Positions 36,103 through 43,840 of a stretch of 64,000 nt of DNA are shown here, piece after piece. Where the stretch lies: assembly GCF_015356785.1 (NCBI RefSeq), contig NZ_JAAEJV010000002.1, forward strand, positions 33,948 through 97,947. Direction: 5' to 3'. Positions within the stretch are counted from its first letter, which is position 1. Each line of letters opens with the position of its first letter. The notes beneath the pieces are model-generated. The model searched no databases. It was given only the letters and a program-made list of their open reading frames with translations, and had not been told where the DNA came from. The DNA is from Candidatus Neptunochlamydia vexilliferae (lineage in GTDB: Bacteria; Chlamydiota; Chlamydiia; Chlamydiales; Simkaniaceae). A program made the translations under genes and the position numbers.

Positions 36103-36716
36103 GGTCTTTCAGAGTCAAAGCCAATAACTTTCTCATAGCAGAGAAGGAGATGGTCGACCCCATTCATTGCCTTATGGGGGTCTGCCTCTAATGGCAGCCC
36201 AAGAGCTTCTGCGATTTTATTTTTTGAGATCCCGGTTTCCCATGGCTTGACCGTTCTCTCTTGGAGGCACTTGGCCCAGTACATCGAGGCCAAGTCGAGC
36301 CAGTGGTAGGGCCAGTTCAGCTTCTCTTGTGTATCAGCATCGACGAGCTGGGAAAAAAAGGCCCGATCAAAGGAGGGGTTTTGGCAGATAAAGACCGCCT
36401 TGCCCCGTTCGATACCGCACCGGGCGAAGGAGCGCTGGATGATGTCGGCCGCTTCTTCTCTCTTCATCCCTTTTTGGAGCTCTTCGAAAGTAAAGCCATT
36501 CACTTCAAGGCTTGCGGGGTCACTTTTTGCCCACTCCACATCGGTCACAAAGAGGGGAGTTGAAAAAGCCTCGATCGAAGCGCCCGTTTGAATATCGATA
36601 ATCTTGTAGGCAATCTCAATGATGTGGTGTCTTTTCACATTGAGGCCATTTGTTTCTGAGTCTAGAAAGATTCCAAGCACGGCATATCCTAAAAGGTTCG
36701 AGTATACACTTGTCAA
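36099..36716 (-). CDS. DEDDh-type 3'-5' exonuclease (DnaQ/RNase T-like)
   Basis: 205 residues with the DEDD sites FLDSETNGL (D-x-E), QNPSFDRAFF (second Asp) and HKAMNGVDHLLL (His and final Asp), as in the DnaQ superfamily. The weak N-terminal 15 residues suggest a start slightly downstream, near MTSVYSNLLGYAVLG or within it. Role could be proofreading or RNA/DNA trimming; not part of a polymerase gene here. A fragment of this gene is duplicated at 33660-33907. Divergent from dps with only 6 bp between starts, so one of the two starts may lie further inside. Confidence 0.75.
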   Translation of the reverse strand: MTSVYSNLLGYAVLGIFLDSETNGLNVKRHHIIEIAYKIIDIQTGASIEAFSTPLFVTDVEWAKSDPASLEVNGFTFEELQKGMKREEAADIIQRSFARCGIERGKAVFICQNPSFDRAFFSQLVDADTQEKLNWPYHWLDLASMYWAKCLQERTVKPWETGISKNKIAEALGLPLEADPHKAMNGVDHLLLCYEKVIGFDSERP

Positions 36717-36722
36717 ATTTTA

Positions 36723-37223
36723 ATGCATACATTAAATATAAGAAATATGGAAAAAGATACCCTTTCAGTCAACACCGCCATTGAGAAGCGGGATGAAATC
36801 TCTGAGCTTCTCTATCCCCTTCTTGCAAGCACCTACGCCCTCTACCTCAAAACGCAACACTGCCACTGGAATGTTGTGGGACCTCAGTTCTACTCTTTCC
36901 ATCTCCTCTTCCAGAGCCAGTATGAAGAGCTTGCTGAGGCGATCGATGAGATGGCTGAGCGGATCCGCGCTCTTGGCTCTTTCCCTGAGGGCTCTTTCGA
37001 CACCTTTTCCAAGGCGAGCTTTATCCCGGAGGCCGACAAGCCCCTTTCGGCGATGGAGATGATCCAGGCCCTCCTCGAGGGGCATGAGGCGCTCATCCAA
37101 TATATGCGGAAACACCTCCCCTTCATCGAAGGGGAGGGGGATGGAGCAACCGCCGATTTTCTCAATAAAAGACTTGTCATCCACGAGAAAACGGCCTGGA
37201 CTCTCCGCTCAACAATTCTCTAA
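36723..37223 (+). CDS. dps: Dps-family ferritin-like DNA-protection protein
   Basis: 166 residues (or 158 from the inner ATG at 36747, MEKDTLSV). The ferroxidase ligands are in HCHWNVVGPQFYSFHLLFQ (His) and EELAEAIDEMAERIRALG (Asp/Glu), standard Dps sites. It should form a 12-mer shell that oxidises and stores iron and limits peroxide damage. Basic N-terminal DNA-binding extension is short. Ends 4 bp into the convergent mgtC-like gene. Confidence 0.88.
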   Translation: MHTLNIRNMEKDTLSVNTAIEKRDEISELLYPLLASTYALYLKTQHCHWNVVGPQFYSFHLLFQSQYEELAEAIDEMAERIRALGSFPEGSFDTFSKASFIPEADKPLSAMEMIQALLEGHEALIQYMRKHLPFIEGEGDGATADFLNKRLVIHEKTAWTLRSTIL

Positions 37224-37702
37224 TCTTCTTCATAAATATGCTTGCTACGGATACGCTCTTTCCACTTCGTCCAGCCAGGAAGGCGGTAAAGCGATAGAAG
37301 GGCAAGGACAATGATCGTTCCCCCCGTCGCTAAAATGTACATCTTGTTCGCAATAGCAAGACCAATCGAGGCCGTTGCCCAAAGGGTTGCCGCCGTAGTC
37401 AGCCCCCGAATATGCCCCTTGTCTCGCAAGATGACACCAGCGCCCAAGAAACCAATCCCGCTCACGATCTGAGCAGCGACTCGCGAGGGGTCTGCGGTTC
37501 CACCTACCGTTCCCTCAAAGGTAGCAGGGGAGATATTCATCGAAATAAAGCCAAAAAGACAAGCCCCCAGGGCCACTGCTGCATGGGTCCGGATCCCAGC
37601 CAGCCCCACATGACGCTCTCGCTCTAGCCCAATCAGAGCTCCTAAGACAGCCGCCAAAAGGAGGTGGGCGGCCATGATCAGTTCAACATCAAAGTTTTCC
37701 AT
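37220..37702 (-). CDS. MgtC/SapB-family membrane protein
   Basis: 160 residues with four or five helices. Family signatures: LLLAAVLGALIGLERE, VGLAGIRTHAAVALGA, AQIVSGIGFLGAGVIL, and RGLTTAATLWATASIGLA. MgtC-like proteins affect Mg2+ homeostasis and intracellular survival in several pathogens; shorter members like this lack the C-terminal soluble domain and their function is less certain. The tail is basic (TKWKERIRSKH). Confidence 0.85.
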   Translation of the reverse strand: MENFDVELIMAAHLLLAAVLGALIGLERERHVGLAGIRTHAAVALGACLFGFISMNISPATFEGTVGGTADPSRVAAQIVSGIGFLGAGVILRDKGHIRGLTTAATLWATASIGLAIANKMYILATGGTIIVLALLSLYRLPGWTKWKERIRSKHIYEED

Positions 37703-38059
37703 AGCCTCCTTTTAGTCGCTCGCAAACCAACTGTAAAGAAAAAAAACCTTTACGGAAAATGGTACCAGCGTTACCTTCGGCTTAGTGTCTAACCCGGTAA
37801 TAGCTTATTTAAAAGGAAATGTTGCTGGAGATTGGCTGCCTTGGATACATACATAAATAACCTGAATGATGAATCACGCCCCTTGTGTTTAATTTTTTAA
37901 TTTGCTAGCGTTGGGGTTGTAGTTAGTAGAGCTACCTAGGACAAGTTCCCTTACCCAAAACTGCTAAATTTTTTAACCCATGGGCAGGATTGGCTTGGGT
38001 GAAAGCCCCTAGAAGCACGGGAGCTGTCGCCCCTCTCAAATTGATAAGGAGCTATAAGA
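37703..38059. other. 357-bp gap without recognisable gene
   Basis: No convincing reading frame or tRNA. GGCTTGGGTGAAAGCC (about 37991-38006) can form a short hairpin, and the last 100 bp are more GC-rich than the rest, so a structured 5' leader of the following gene is possible. A good AAGGAG site precedes the next ATG. No riboswitch class recognised. Confidence 0.4.
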
Positions 38060-38731
38060 ATGGCATACCCTGTAATATCATCAAAAAACACACAGGTATC
38101 TACATACCAACAGTTAAGTTATTCTGGAATTAAAGTAAAAGATCCTAAAGCCACGGCTGTTATAACGGGGGTCCTTTTGGGGGTCAATATACACCGCCGT
38201 AAATATTTAGTGACATCTGAAGAATTGGGAGAAATAAACTCGATCTTAGGGGCTGGGATTACAAACCAAATACCCACATATATTCAAACATGCAATACAG
38301 TAGATAAAGCTTTAAGTCTAACAGGCTTAAAGCTCCGTCGTCAAATGTATTCTAAATGGCCAGACCGTAGTCAGCAAAGGTTCCAAAGGCTAATAGACTT
38401 CATCATGAAATGCCCTTTTTGTATTATTTTGCCAGATAATCAGTGTCGATCAGGAGATGGAGAGGTACTTACTGTTCATAAAATAGAAATCAGTGCTTCG
38501 GATAGTCGGATATCGGCTATAGTTACACCAAAGTTTGCAGCATTGAGTAAACGTAGCTCGAAGTCAACTTATACTTTAGCTGCAGTCTCTGAAAATGCAA
38601 TGGCTGCTTTAGCAATGATGGCTAACCGGTCTTCTATTCATTTAGATATGGTAGACAAACCTACCCAGCCTTTAATGCCTCACTCAGCAACAAATAGTCA
38701 GAAAGACTGCTGTAACTGCTTAATGCTTTAG
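38060..38731 (+). CDS. Unknown protein ending in a CaaX-like prenylation box
   Basis: 223 residues, no recognised domain and no signal peptide. The middle has a basic helix (TGLKLRRQMYSKWPDRSQQR). The protein ends DCCNCLML: the last four residues fit Cys-aliphatic-aliphatic-X with X=Leu, which eukaryotic geranylgeranyltransferase I prefers, and two Cys just upstream could be acylated. Several intracellular bacteria use such boxes to anchor effectors to host membranes (family knowledge); bacteria lack the transferase. RBS is AAGGAG. Host targeting is an inference from the C-terminus alone. Confidence 0.6.
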   Translation: MAYPVISSKNTQVSTYQQLSYSGIKVKDPKATAVITGVLLGVNIHRRKYLVTSEELGEINSILGAGITNQIPTYIQTCNTVDKALSLTGLKLRRQMYSKWPDRSQQRFQRLIDFIMKCPFCIILPDNQCRSGDGEVLTVHKIEISASDSRISAIVTPKFAALSKRSSKSTYTLAAVSENAMAALAMMANRSSIHLDMVDKPTQPLMPHSATNSQKDCCNCLML

Positions 38732-38843
38732 ATTCTTGTGCTTAAGGTGCTAATTATATAGCTAATTGCAATGCGCATTGCAACTAGCCCAGGAAAGAAA
38801 AATTTACCTTTTGTTCTTGCAAGGGGTGTGGTATGCTATGCGT

Positions 38844-39009
38844 ATGAGCCTATCCCCCTAATAAGTTGATTGGGGTTTTTATGGATTTTCGAGCAGATTT
38901 TGAAGATTTATTTGAGCACATTGTCCAAGAGACAAGGGCGAAAAATAAAGCTTTAAAAGATGCCGAAAAGGCGAAAAAGATCAACAATTTATTAGGGGGA
39001 TAAGCTCAT
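38844..39009 (+). repeat. Family 1 palindromic element, copy C (upstream of nusB)
   Basis: A 166-bp near-palindrome. The ends are ATGAGCCTATCCCCCTAATA and, from the other side, ATGAGCTTATCCCCCTAATA; pairing continues with interruptions to the core TTGTC-CAAGA-GACAA. The right end includes the first bases of the nusB start codon. It is the clearest copy for seeing that the whole element, not just its ends, is self-complementary. Confidence 0.85.
38881..39003 (+). CDS. 40-residue reading frame inside family 1 copy C, upstream of nusB
   Basis: ATG preceded by GGGG-TTTTT, 40 codons, TAA four bases before the nusB ATG. The product starts MDFRADFEDLFEHIVQETRA and ends KKINNLLGG; 29/40 identical to the frame before dnaA (5248-5370), with same length and layout. 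The run GGGGGA at its end is well placed as the nusB ribosome site. Mostly non-silent differences between the two copies argue against strong protein constraint. Possible translated leader; unproven. Confidence 0.35.
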   Translation: MDFRADFEDLFEHIVQETRAKNKALKDAEKAKKINNLLGG

Positions 39010-39457
39010 GGTAGCTTCTCAAAGAAAATTTAGAGAGATCGTCTTTCAAACCCTCTACAGTCGGGACCTCAACGAGGAGGCCGACGCAAAGGTCCTTTCC
39101 TCTTTTTTGGACCAGTTTGTGGTGACCCGCAAGGTTCTCCATCAAGCTTATGCCAAGGTGGAAAAGATTTTTAGTGACCTAGAGGCGATTGATGCCTTGA
39201 TTTCTAAATTTTCAAAAGATTATGATTTTAAAAGGATCTCTCGCGTTGAGCGGAACATCCTTCGGCTAGGCGTTTATGAGCTCAAGATGGAAGGGGAGAT
39301 CCCCCCAAAAGTCGCGATTGCAGAGGCGATTCGGCTCAGCCGAAAGTTTGGAACTCCTGAGGGAGGAGCCTTTGTCAACGCTGTTTTAGATGCGATTTTT
39401 CAATCAGAGGAAGCTCCATGTCTATCGAAGCCCGTCTTGAACCCAACAAGCCCCTAA
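39008..39457 (+). CDS. nusB: Transcription antitermination factor NusB
   Basis: 149 residues of the all-helical NusB fold: QRKFREIVFQTLYSRD at the N-terminus, then the C-terminal signature RVERNILRLGVYELKM, PPKVAIAEAIRLSRKFGTPEGGAFVNAVLDAI. NusB with NusE binds boxA RNA in rRNA leaders. The start codon abuts family 1 copy C. The gene ends 40 bp inside murB, so the two are coupled. Confidence 0.92.
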   Translation: MVASQRKFREIVFQTLYSRDLNEEADAKVLSSFLDQFVVTRKVLHQAYAKVEKIFSDLEAIDALISKFSKDYDFKRISRVERNILRLGVYELKMEGEIPPKVAIAEAIRLSRKFGTPEGGAFVNAVLDAIFQSEEAPCLSKPVLNPTSP

Positions 39458-40287
39458 AGGAGCTTTCCACCTTTGGGATTGGGGGACCGGCCCGCCTCTT
39501 CATTACCATTGAGACACTCGATGAGATGATCGCTCTGCGCAAATACATTAACCGAGAAAAGATTCCTTACTGGGTCGTTGGCAAAGGGTCCAACTCCCTT
39601 TTCGATGACCGGGGTTTTGATGGACTGGTCATTTTAAATAAGATCGACTTTATCGAAATGGAAGAGGGGAGTCTCTACGTAGGGGCAGGCTATTCTTTTT
39701 CCTTGCTGGGAGCGCAAACAGCCCGCAAAGGGTGGGGAGGACTCGAGTTTGCTTCGGGCATTCCAGGAAGCGTTGGAGGGGCGATCTATATGAATGCGGG
39801 CGCTGGAGGGGCTGAAGCATGTGACGTTTTGACAAGCGTTGGTTGGATCGACGTGGAAGGCAATTTTATCGAAACGCCACGCAAAGAGTTGACCTTTTCT
39901 TACCGCACCTCTCCCTTCCAAAAAAAGGAAGCAATGATCGTTTCGGGGCGGTTTCAGCTTGAAAAGGTGGAAGGTGCGCGGAAGAAACAGCTTGAGATTA
40001 TTGCTTACCGCACCGGAACGCAGCCCTATGGCGACAAAAGCGCTGGGTGCATCTTCCGCAACCCGAAAGAAAAAGGGGCAGGAGCCTTGATCGAAGCATG
40101 TGGTCTTAAAGGAAAACGGATCGGCGGAGCCGAGGTTTCCCCCATGCACGCCAACTTCATTGTTAATCGGGGCGATGCGACAGCTGCTGATGTCTTGGAA
40201 CTTGCTCGATTTATTCAAGAGGAAGTGCGACAAAAAACAGGTCATAACTTACAAATGGAGGTGAGAAAAGTTCCCCATGATGTCTGA
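39418..40287 (+). CDS. murB: UDP-N-acetylenolpyruvoylglucosamine reductase MurB
   Basis: FAD/NADPH enzyme that makes UDP-MurNAc for peptidoglycan. FAD-binding segments: STFGIGGPARLF, WVVGKGSNSLFDDRGF, GLEFASGIPGSVGGAIYMNAGA. The SYRTSPFQ motif is present, and the catalytic-site segment reads KSAGCIFRNP with Cys where many members have Ser. 289 residues. Environmental chlamydiae keep peptidoglycan genes, consistent with this. The stop codon lies at the end of family 1 copy F. Confidence 0.93.
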   Translation: MSIEARLEPNKPLKELSTFGIGGPARLFITIETLDEMIALRKYINREKIPYWVVGKGSNSLFDDRGFDGLVILNKIDFIEMEEGSLYVGAGYSFSLLGAQTARKGWGGLEFASGIPGSVGGAIYMNAGAGGAEACDVLTSVGWIDVEGNFIETPRKELTFSYRTSPFQKKEAMIVSGRFQLEKVEGARKKQLEIIAYRTGTQPYGDKSAGCIFRNPKEKGAGALIEACGLKGKRIGGAEVSPMHANFIVNRGDATAADVLELARFIQEEVRQKTGHNLQMEVRKVPHDV

Positions 40288-41248
40288 TCCCCAATATTCT
40301 TTAGAAAAATTGCACCATCTTTTCGGCCCCAGCACTCTCTTCAAATCTCGCCTTGTCTCTTGGACAATGCTCTCGATTTTTCGAAAGCGCTGGAACCAAA
40401 AATCTGGAGGCACTTTTTCTGAAGAATCTTTGCGATCAGACGCCCGTTTTGATCTCCATTGCCACTCGACATGCTCTGATGGGACATGTACCCCTCTTGA
40501 GCTCCTTGAGCTTGCCAAAGAAAGGGAGCTCAGCGGCATTGCGATTACCGATCACGATACCCTCGATGCCTACACCGAGGAGCTTTTTGCTCAGGCCCAA
40601 GAGCTTGAGGTGAAACTCTATGTGGGGGTGGAGTTTTCAACCCGCCACCAAGGCTATCCCGTCCATCTCCTTGGCTACGGTCTTCAAAAAACCCCCGAGA
40701 TCTTAGCCTTTTGTCAGGAGCACCAAGAGAGACGTCTTCAAAGAAACCGGGCTATTTTAGAAAAGCTGAGCCGTCTTTCGATGGTGATCGACGAAAAGGA
40801 ACTGGGCGATCCAAGCGATCGGACGATCGGGCGTCCCCATATCGCAGAGCGTTTAATGGCAAAGGGGTATGTCCAGTCGATCCGAGAGGCCTTTGACCGG
40901 TTTTTAGGGGAGGGGAAACCCTGTTTTGAAGCTGGCTGCTCTTTTGGGGTCGAAGAGACGATTACTAAGATCCATGCGGCAGGAGGAAAGGCCTTTATTG
41001 CCCACCCTTACCTCGTTAAAAAGAGTGGTATTTTAAAAGAGCTTCTCGAGATGCCTTTCGATGGGATCGAGTGTTACTATAGCCTGTTCCATAATGGGCA
41101 AGAAAAAAAGTGGCTCAAGATCGCTGAAGAAAAGGGATGGCTCATCAGTGGCGGTTCCGACTTTCATGGAAGCGTTAAGCCCCATGTACAGTTAGGGTGC
41201 TCATGGGTCCCTGAAGAAGATGTCCTCAAAATCTTTGGAGAAAGATGA
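40277..41248 (+). CDS. PHP-domain phosphoesterase (RNase AM/YciV-like)
   Basis: 323 residues as read from the ATG at 40277. The PHP domain begins only at about residue 57: RFDLHCHSTCSDGTCTP (metal His pair), IAITDHDTLDAY, GVEFSTRHQGYPVHLLGYG, AFIAHPYL, and ISGGSDFHG (last metal ligands). YciV/RNase AM enzymes trim RNA 5' ends or hydrolyse nucleoside 3',5'-bisphosphates. The first 55 residues are encoded by family 1 copy F and have no family counterpart. An in-frame TTG near 40427 is the only later start candidate, itself within the element. Overlaps folC by 4 bp. Confidence 0.82.
   Translation: MMSDPQYSLEKLHHLFGPSTLFKSRLVSWTMLSIFRKRWNQKSGGTFSEESLRSDARFDLHCHSTCSDGTCTPLELLELAKERELSGIAITDHDTLDAYTEELFAQAQELEVKLYVGVEFSTRHQGYPVHLLGYGLQKTPEILAFCQEHQERRLQRNRAILEKLSRLSMVIDEKELGDPSDRTIGRPHIAERLMAKGYVQSIREAFDRFLGEGKPCFEAGCSFGVEETITKIHAAGGKAFIAHPYLVKKSGILKELLEMPFDGIECYYSLFHNGQEKKWLKIAEEKGWLISGGSDFHGSVKPHVQLGCSWVPEEDVLKIFGER
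40282..40441 (-). repeat. Family 1 palindromic element, copy F (murB-PHP junction)
   Basis: A 160-bp palindrome. Ends GTCTGATCCCCAATATTCTT and, from the other side, GTCTGATCGCAAAGATTCTT; 28 of 35 end positions pair. The core CTTGTCTCTTGGACAATG is in minus orientation. Unusually, this copy lies inside coding DNA: it starts within the murB stop codon region and encodes about the first 53 residues of the PHP protein. Confidence 0.8.
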
Positions 41249-42321
41249 ACAGCTACGACGAACTCTTTTCCCTAAAAGGTCCCCAAGAGCGACGAAAAGA
41301 TCTTTCTGGAATCCTTGCTGCTGCTAAAAAACTGGGCCATCCCGAGCGAAAATTTCCCACTGTCCATGTCGGGGGAACCAATGGAAAGGGGACCGTCTGT
41401 TTCAAACTTGCTGAGGTCCTAAAAGATAATGGGTATCGGGTGGGGCTTTTCACCTCGCCTCACCTTTTTACCTATCGAGAGAGGATCCAAATCAATGGGA
41501 AAATGATCCCCGAAGAGGAGGTGTTTGGCCGTCTTAGCAAGATCTTACCGTTAGCTGAAGAGCCCACATTTTTTGATGTAACAACCCTTCTAGCTTTCGA
41601 TTACTTTGCCGATGAAGAGATCGATGTGGCTGTCATTGAGGTGGGGATTGGGGGGCGTCTTGATGCCACCAATATTGTCACCCCGATCCTTTCGATCATC
41701 ACCTCGATTGGCTACGACCACATGGCGATTCTTGGCGAAACCCTGGAAGAAATCGCCACAGAAAAAGGGGGGATTATCCGAGAGGGGATTCCCGTTATTG
41801 TGGGAGAGACAGCAGCCCTTCCCCCTATCTTAGAAAAAGCCACCGACCTGACCATTGCAAGGAACAACTCAACCGATATCGTCAGGAGAGCCCTTAAAAA
41901 GCTCCCCTTTAGTATTGATGTGGGAGAGGGGATCCGAAGACGTCCTCCCTGCCGGTATGAAAAGCGGGGCGATGTCATCTTTGATGTGGCCCATAACCCG
42001 ACCGCTTTTGAACGTCTCTTTAAAACCGTTCAAAGGGAGTATCCCGGGAAAAAGATCCATCTCCTTTTAGGGCTATCAAAGGATAAAGATGTCGAGGATT
42101 GTTTAGAGGTGATCGAGCGATACACCGACCACATTGCCCTTTTGCCGGTCGAGCATCCCCGCCTCCTTCCCCATGAAGCCTTTAGAATAGGGACACCACT
42201 GACTGCAGAAAAGGCCCTTACTCATGCTAAGCAAGAAAACGCAGTCGCGGTTGTGACCGGCTCTTTTTACATCATGAGTAGCTTGAAGCCTCTTCGAGAA
42301 TCTCTAGGGCTTCTTCCTTAG
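41245..42321 (+). CDS. folC: Folylpolyglutamate/dihydrofolate synthase FolC
   Basis: Mur-ligase-family enzyme that adds glutamate to folates. P-loop VHVGGTNGKGTVCFKLAEVL, the FTSPHLFTYRERIQINGKMI segment, EVGIGGRLDATNIV, and DVAHNPTAFERLF in the C-terminal domain. At 358 residues it is 50-70 shorter than usual: between TDLTIARNNSTDIV and RPPCRYEKRGDVIFDVAHNP most of the linker and domain-2 entry is missing, so either a compact variant or a partial deletion in frame. Convergent overlap of 50 bp with the next gene. Confidence 0.85.
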   Translation: MNSYDELFSLKGPQERRKDLSGILAAAKKLGHPERKFPTVHVGGTNGKGTVCFKLAEVLKDNGYRVGLFTSPHLFTYRERIQINGKMIPEEEVFGRLSKILPLAEEPTFFDVTTLLAFDYFADEEIDVAVIEVGIGGRLDATNIVTPILSIITSIGYDHMAILGETLEEIATEKGGIIREGIPVIVGETAALPPILEKATDLTIARNNSTDIVRRALKKLPFSIDVGEGIRRRPPCRYEKRGDVIFDVAHNPTAFERLFKTVQREYPGKKIHLLLGLSKDKDVEDCLEVIERYTDHIALLPVEHPRLLPHEAFRIGTPLTAEKALTHAKQENAVAVVTGSFYIMSSLKPLRESLGLLP

Positions 42322-42961
42322 AAGGGGGCTCATTACCCAAAAGTTTAAACGCTTCGGTCACGATTTCATGAGGGGTTTTGACCCCAATTCCCGGGCACAA
42401 AATCTCAGCCTCATGGACCCTTCCAATATGGATTAGGCGCGCCGCCTCTAATCGATTCAGTCCCTCTTCCGCCTCTTCCCAATCGGGGGCCGTGACCGCC
42501 CCTTTTGCATTTGACTCTGGAAGCATTCCATCCTCCATGCTTGTTTGAGAATGGTGTACCACATCGACCTTCAGACCTGCAAGAATCTTTTGAACCAAAG
42601 CAATAAAACTTTTACTTTCTCCCTCTCTTTCTAGGAACGGGTTGTTATAGCGCAATTCATGTAAAAGAATGTCTAATTCTAGAGCCCGTTCTTCTAGCTC
42701 TTCGTAAGAGGCGTAGCGCCCCTCTTTCAGTTCGATTGCTTCGTCCACTAAAGCATGGAGCTCATTCTGAAGGCCAATGTGGTAGATCCTTCCGCAGAGG
42801 CTTTGGTAGGTTTCAAGAGCGCGGGCAGAAAGCTCTTTGAGATCGATTTGAGCCACCTCTTCCGTTGCTTCTACTAGCATATCAGGGGCATAAAGATCTT
42901 GTTTGTTCATCGTATTAAAAAGACCTTCAACCTGAAATAAGTTTGTTGCATTTATAAGCAT
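42272..42961 (-). CDS. Acidic helical protein of unknown function
   Basis: 229 residues, rich in Glu/Leu and predicted mainly helical (LKELSARALETYQSLCGRIY, YEELEERALELDILLHEL, WEEAEEGLNRLEAARLIHIG). No motif recognised. Start could be the ATG at 42961 or 42910 (MNKQDLYAPDML). It runs 50 bp into the 3' end of convergent folC. Its codon use resembles neighbouring core genes, so it is probably a lineage-conserved housekeeping or regulatory protein rather than a recent arrival. Confidence 0.55.
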   Translation of the reverse strand: MLINATNLFQVEGLFNTMNKQDLYAPDMLVEATEEVAQIDLKELSARALETYQSLCGRIYHIGLQNELHALVDEAIELKEGRYASYEELEERALELDILLHELRYNNPFLEREGESKSFIALVQKILAGLKVDVVHHSQTSMEDGMLPESNAKGAVTAPDWEEAEEGLNRLEAARLIHIGRVHEAEILCPGIGVKTPHEIVTEAFKLLGNEPPSKEEALEILEEASSYS

Positions 42962-43045
42962 AGAATACCCCGTTCTGTACTAATTATACCATACTTTTAC
43001 CGAATAATCAATCGGCAAACATTTTTGCAATGATTAAAATATTTA

Positions 43046-43588
43046 TTACAATGCCTTTTGAATCAAAAGCATCGAGGGAGCAGTCATCTTTTCCCCCCAA
43101 GTTTTGTGAGAAACTTCAAAACTCTCTTTGGGAAAAGTTTTTGCAAACTCCAAAAGAGCCTCTTTCTCCCGTTTTCCTTCCGTGTGACCGGGGTAGAGGG
43201 TGAGGGTCATGAGTCCTCCCCTAGAGAGGAGCGTAAGCCCTTTTGAGACACTTTTGAGGGTGGTATTGACTCGGGTGGTAATGGATTTGTCCCCACCGGG
43301 GAGGTAGCCGAGGTTGTAGACGATCAATTCAATATTTTCCTCAACCCCAGGGAAGGTTGAGTGGCATTCCAAGTGGTAGGAAATATTTTCCTCACCCACC
43401 CTTTTTTTTGTCTCTTCGAGCGCCTTTTTTTGGATGTCGAAAACATAAAGATGGGAAAGGCCCATCCCACTCAAAAAAAGGGTGTCATGCCCGTTACCGC
43501 AGGTGGCATCGATTGCCCGATCACCTGGCTTGAGGTGCTGTTTCCAAATCTGCCCTTGAAAAGAAAAACGGTCTTGGTGTAGAGTCAT
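43046..43588 (-). CDS. mnmM: tRNA mnm5s2U methyltransferase MnmM (YtqB-like)
   Basis: 180-residue class I SAM methyltransferase. Motif I is RAIDATCGNGHDTLFL; the family-specific motif YNLGYLPGGDKSITT, with the following TLKSVSKGLTLLSRGG, matches YtqB/MnmM, which completes mnm5s2U at wobble position 34. YtqB-type enzymes were long annotated as rRNA methylases, so older labels may differ. Divergent from tRNA-Val, whose 5' end is 10 bp away. Confidence 0.75.
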   Translation of the reverse strand: MTLHQDRFSFQGQIWKQHLKPGDRAIDATCGNGHDTLFLSGMGLSHLYVFDIQKKALEETKKRVGEENISYHLECHSTFPGVEENIELIVYNLGYLPGGDKSITTRVNTTLKSVSKGLTLLSRGGLMTLTLYPGHTEGKREKEALLEFAKTFPKESFEVSHKTWGEKMTAPSMLLIQKAL

Positions 43589-43598
43589 TGATTAATCC

Positions 43599-43672
43599 GG
43601 GGTATTAGCTCAGTTGGTTAGAGCGCCACGTTGACATCGTGGAGGTCGGCTGTTCGAGTCAGCCATATCCCA
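43599..43672 (+). tRNA. tRNA-Val (GAC)
   Basis: Full cloverleaf: acceptor GGGGTAT/ATATCCC (one G-T), D arm GCTC...GAGC, anticodon stem CCACG/CGTGG with loop TTGACAT (anticodon GAC), T arm GGCTG-TTCGAGT-CAGCC, discriminator A. CCA is not encoded. Family 1 copy A begins at the very next base. Confidence 0.95.
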
Positions 43673-43840
43673 ATGAACCTATTCGCTGTTTATAACATCC
43701 TTTCTTTTCGTGCTTTCTGCACCTTTTTGGAAGCTGATTTTTCGCCCTTGTCTCTTGGACAATGTGCTCAAATCAGTTTCCAAAAACCTGCTAGAAATCA
43801 GCTGAAAATTAAGAATATCATAAATAGCGAATAGGTTCAT
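43673..43840 (-). repeat. Family 1 palindromic element, copy A (tRNA-Val to ThrRS-like gene)
   Basis: 168 bp. Ends ATGAACCTATTCGCTGTTTA and, from the other side, ATGAACCTATTCGCTATTTA, 24 of the outer 26 positions pairing. Core CTTGTCTCTTGGACAATG in minus orientation. It fills the entire gap between the tRNA-Val discriminator base and the ATG of the next gene, whose start codon overlaps the element end (GGTTCATG). Confidence 0.85.

Noticed and set aside
37980..38040. Riboswitch upstream of the CaaX-protein gene
   Set aside because: Hairpins are short and match no aptamer consensus that I know.
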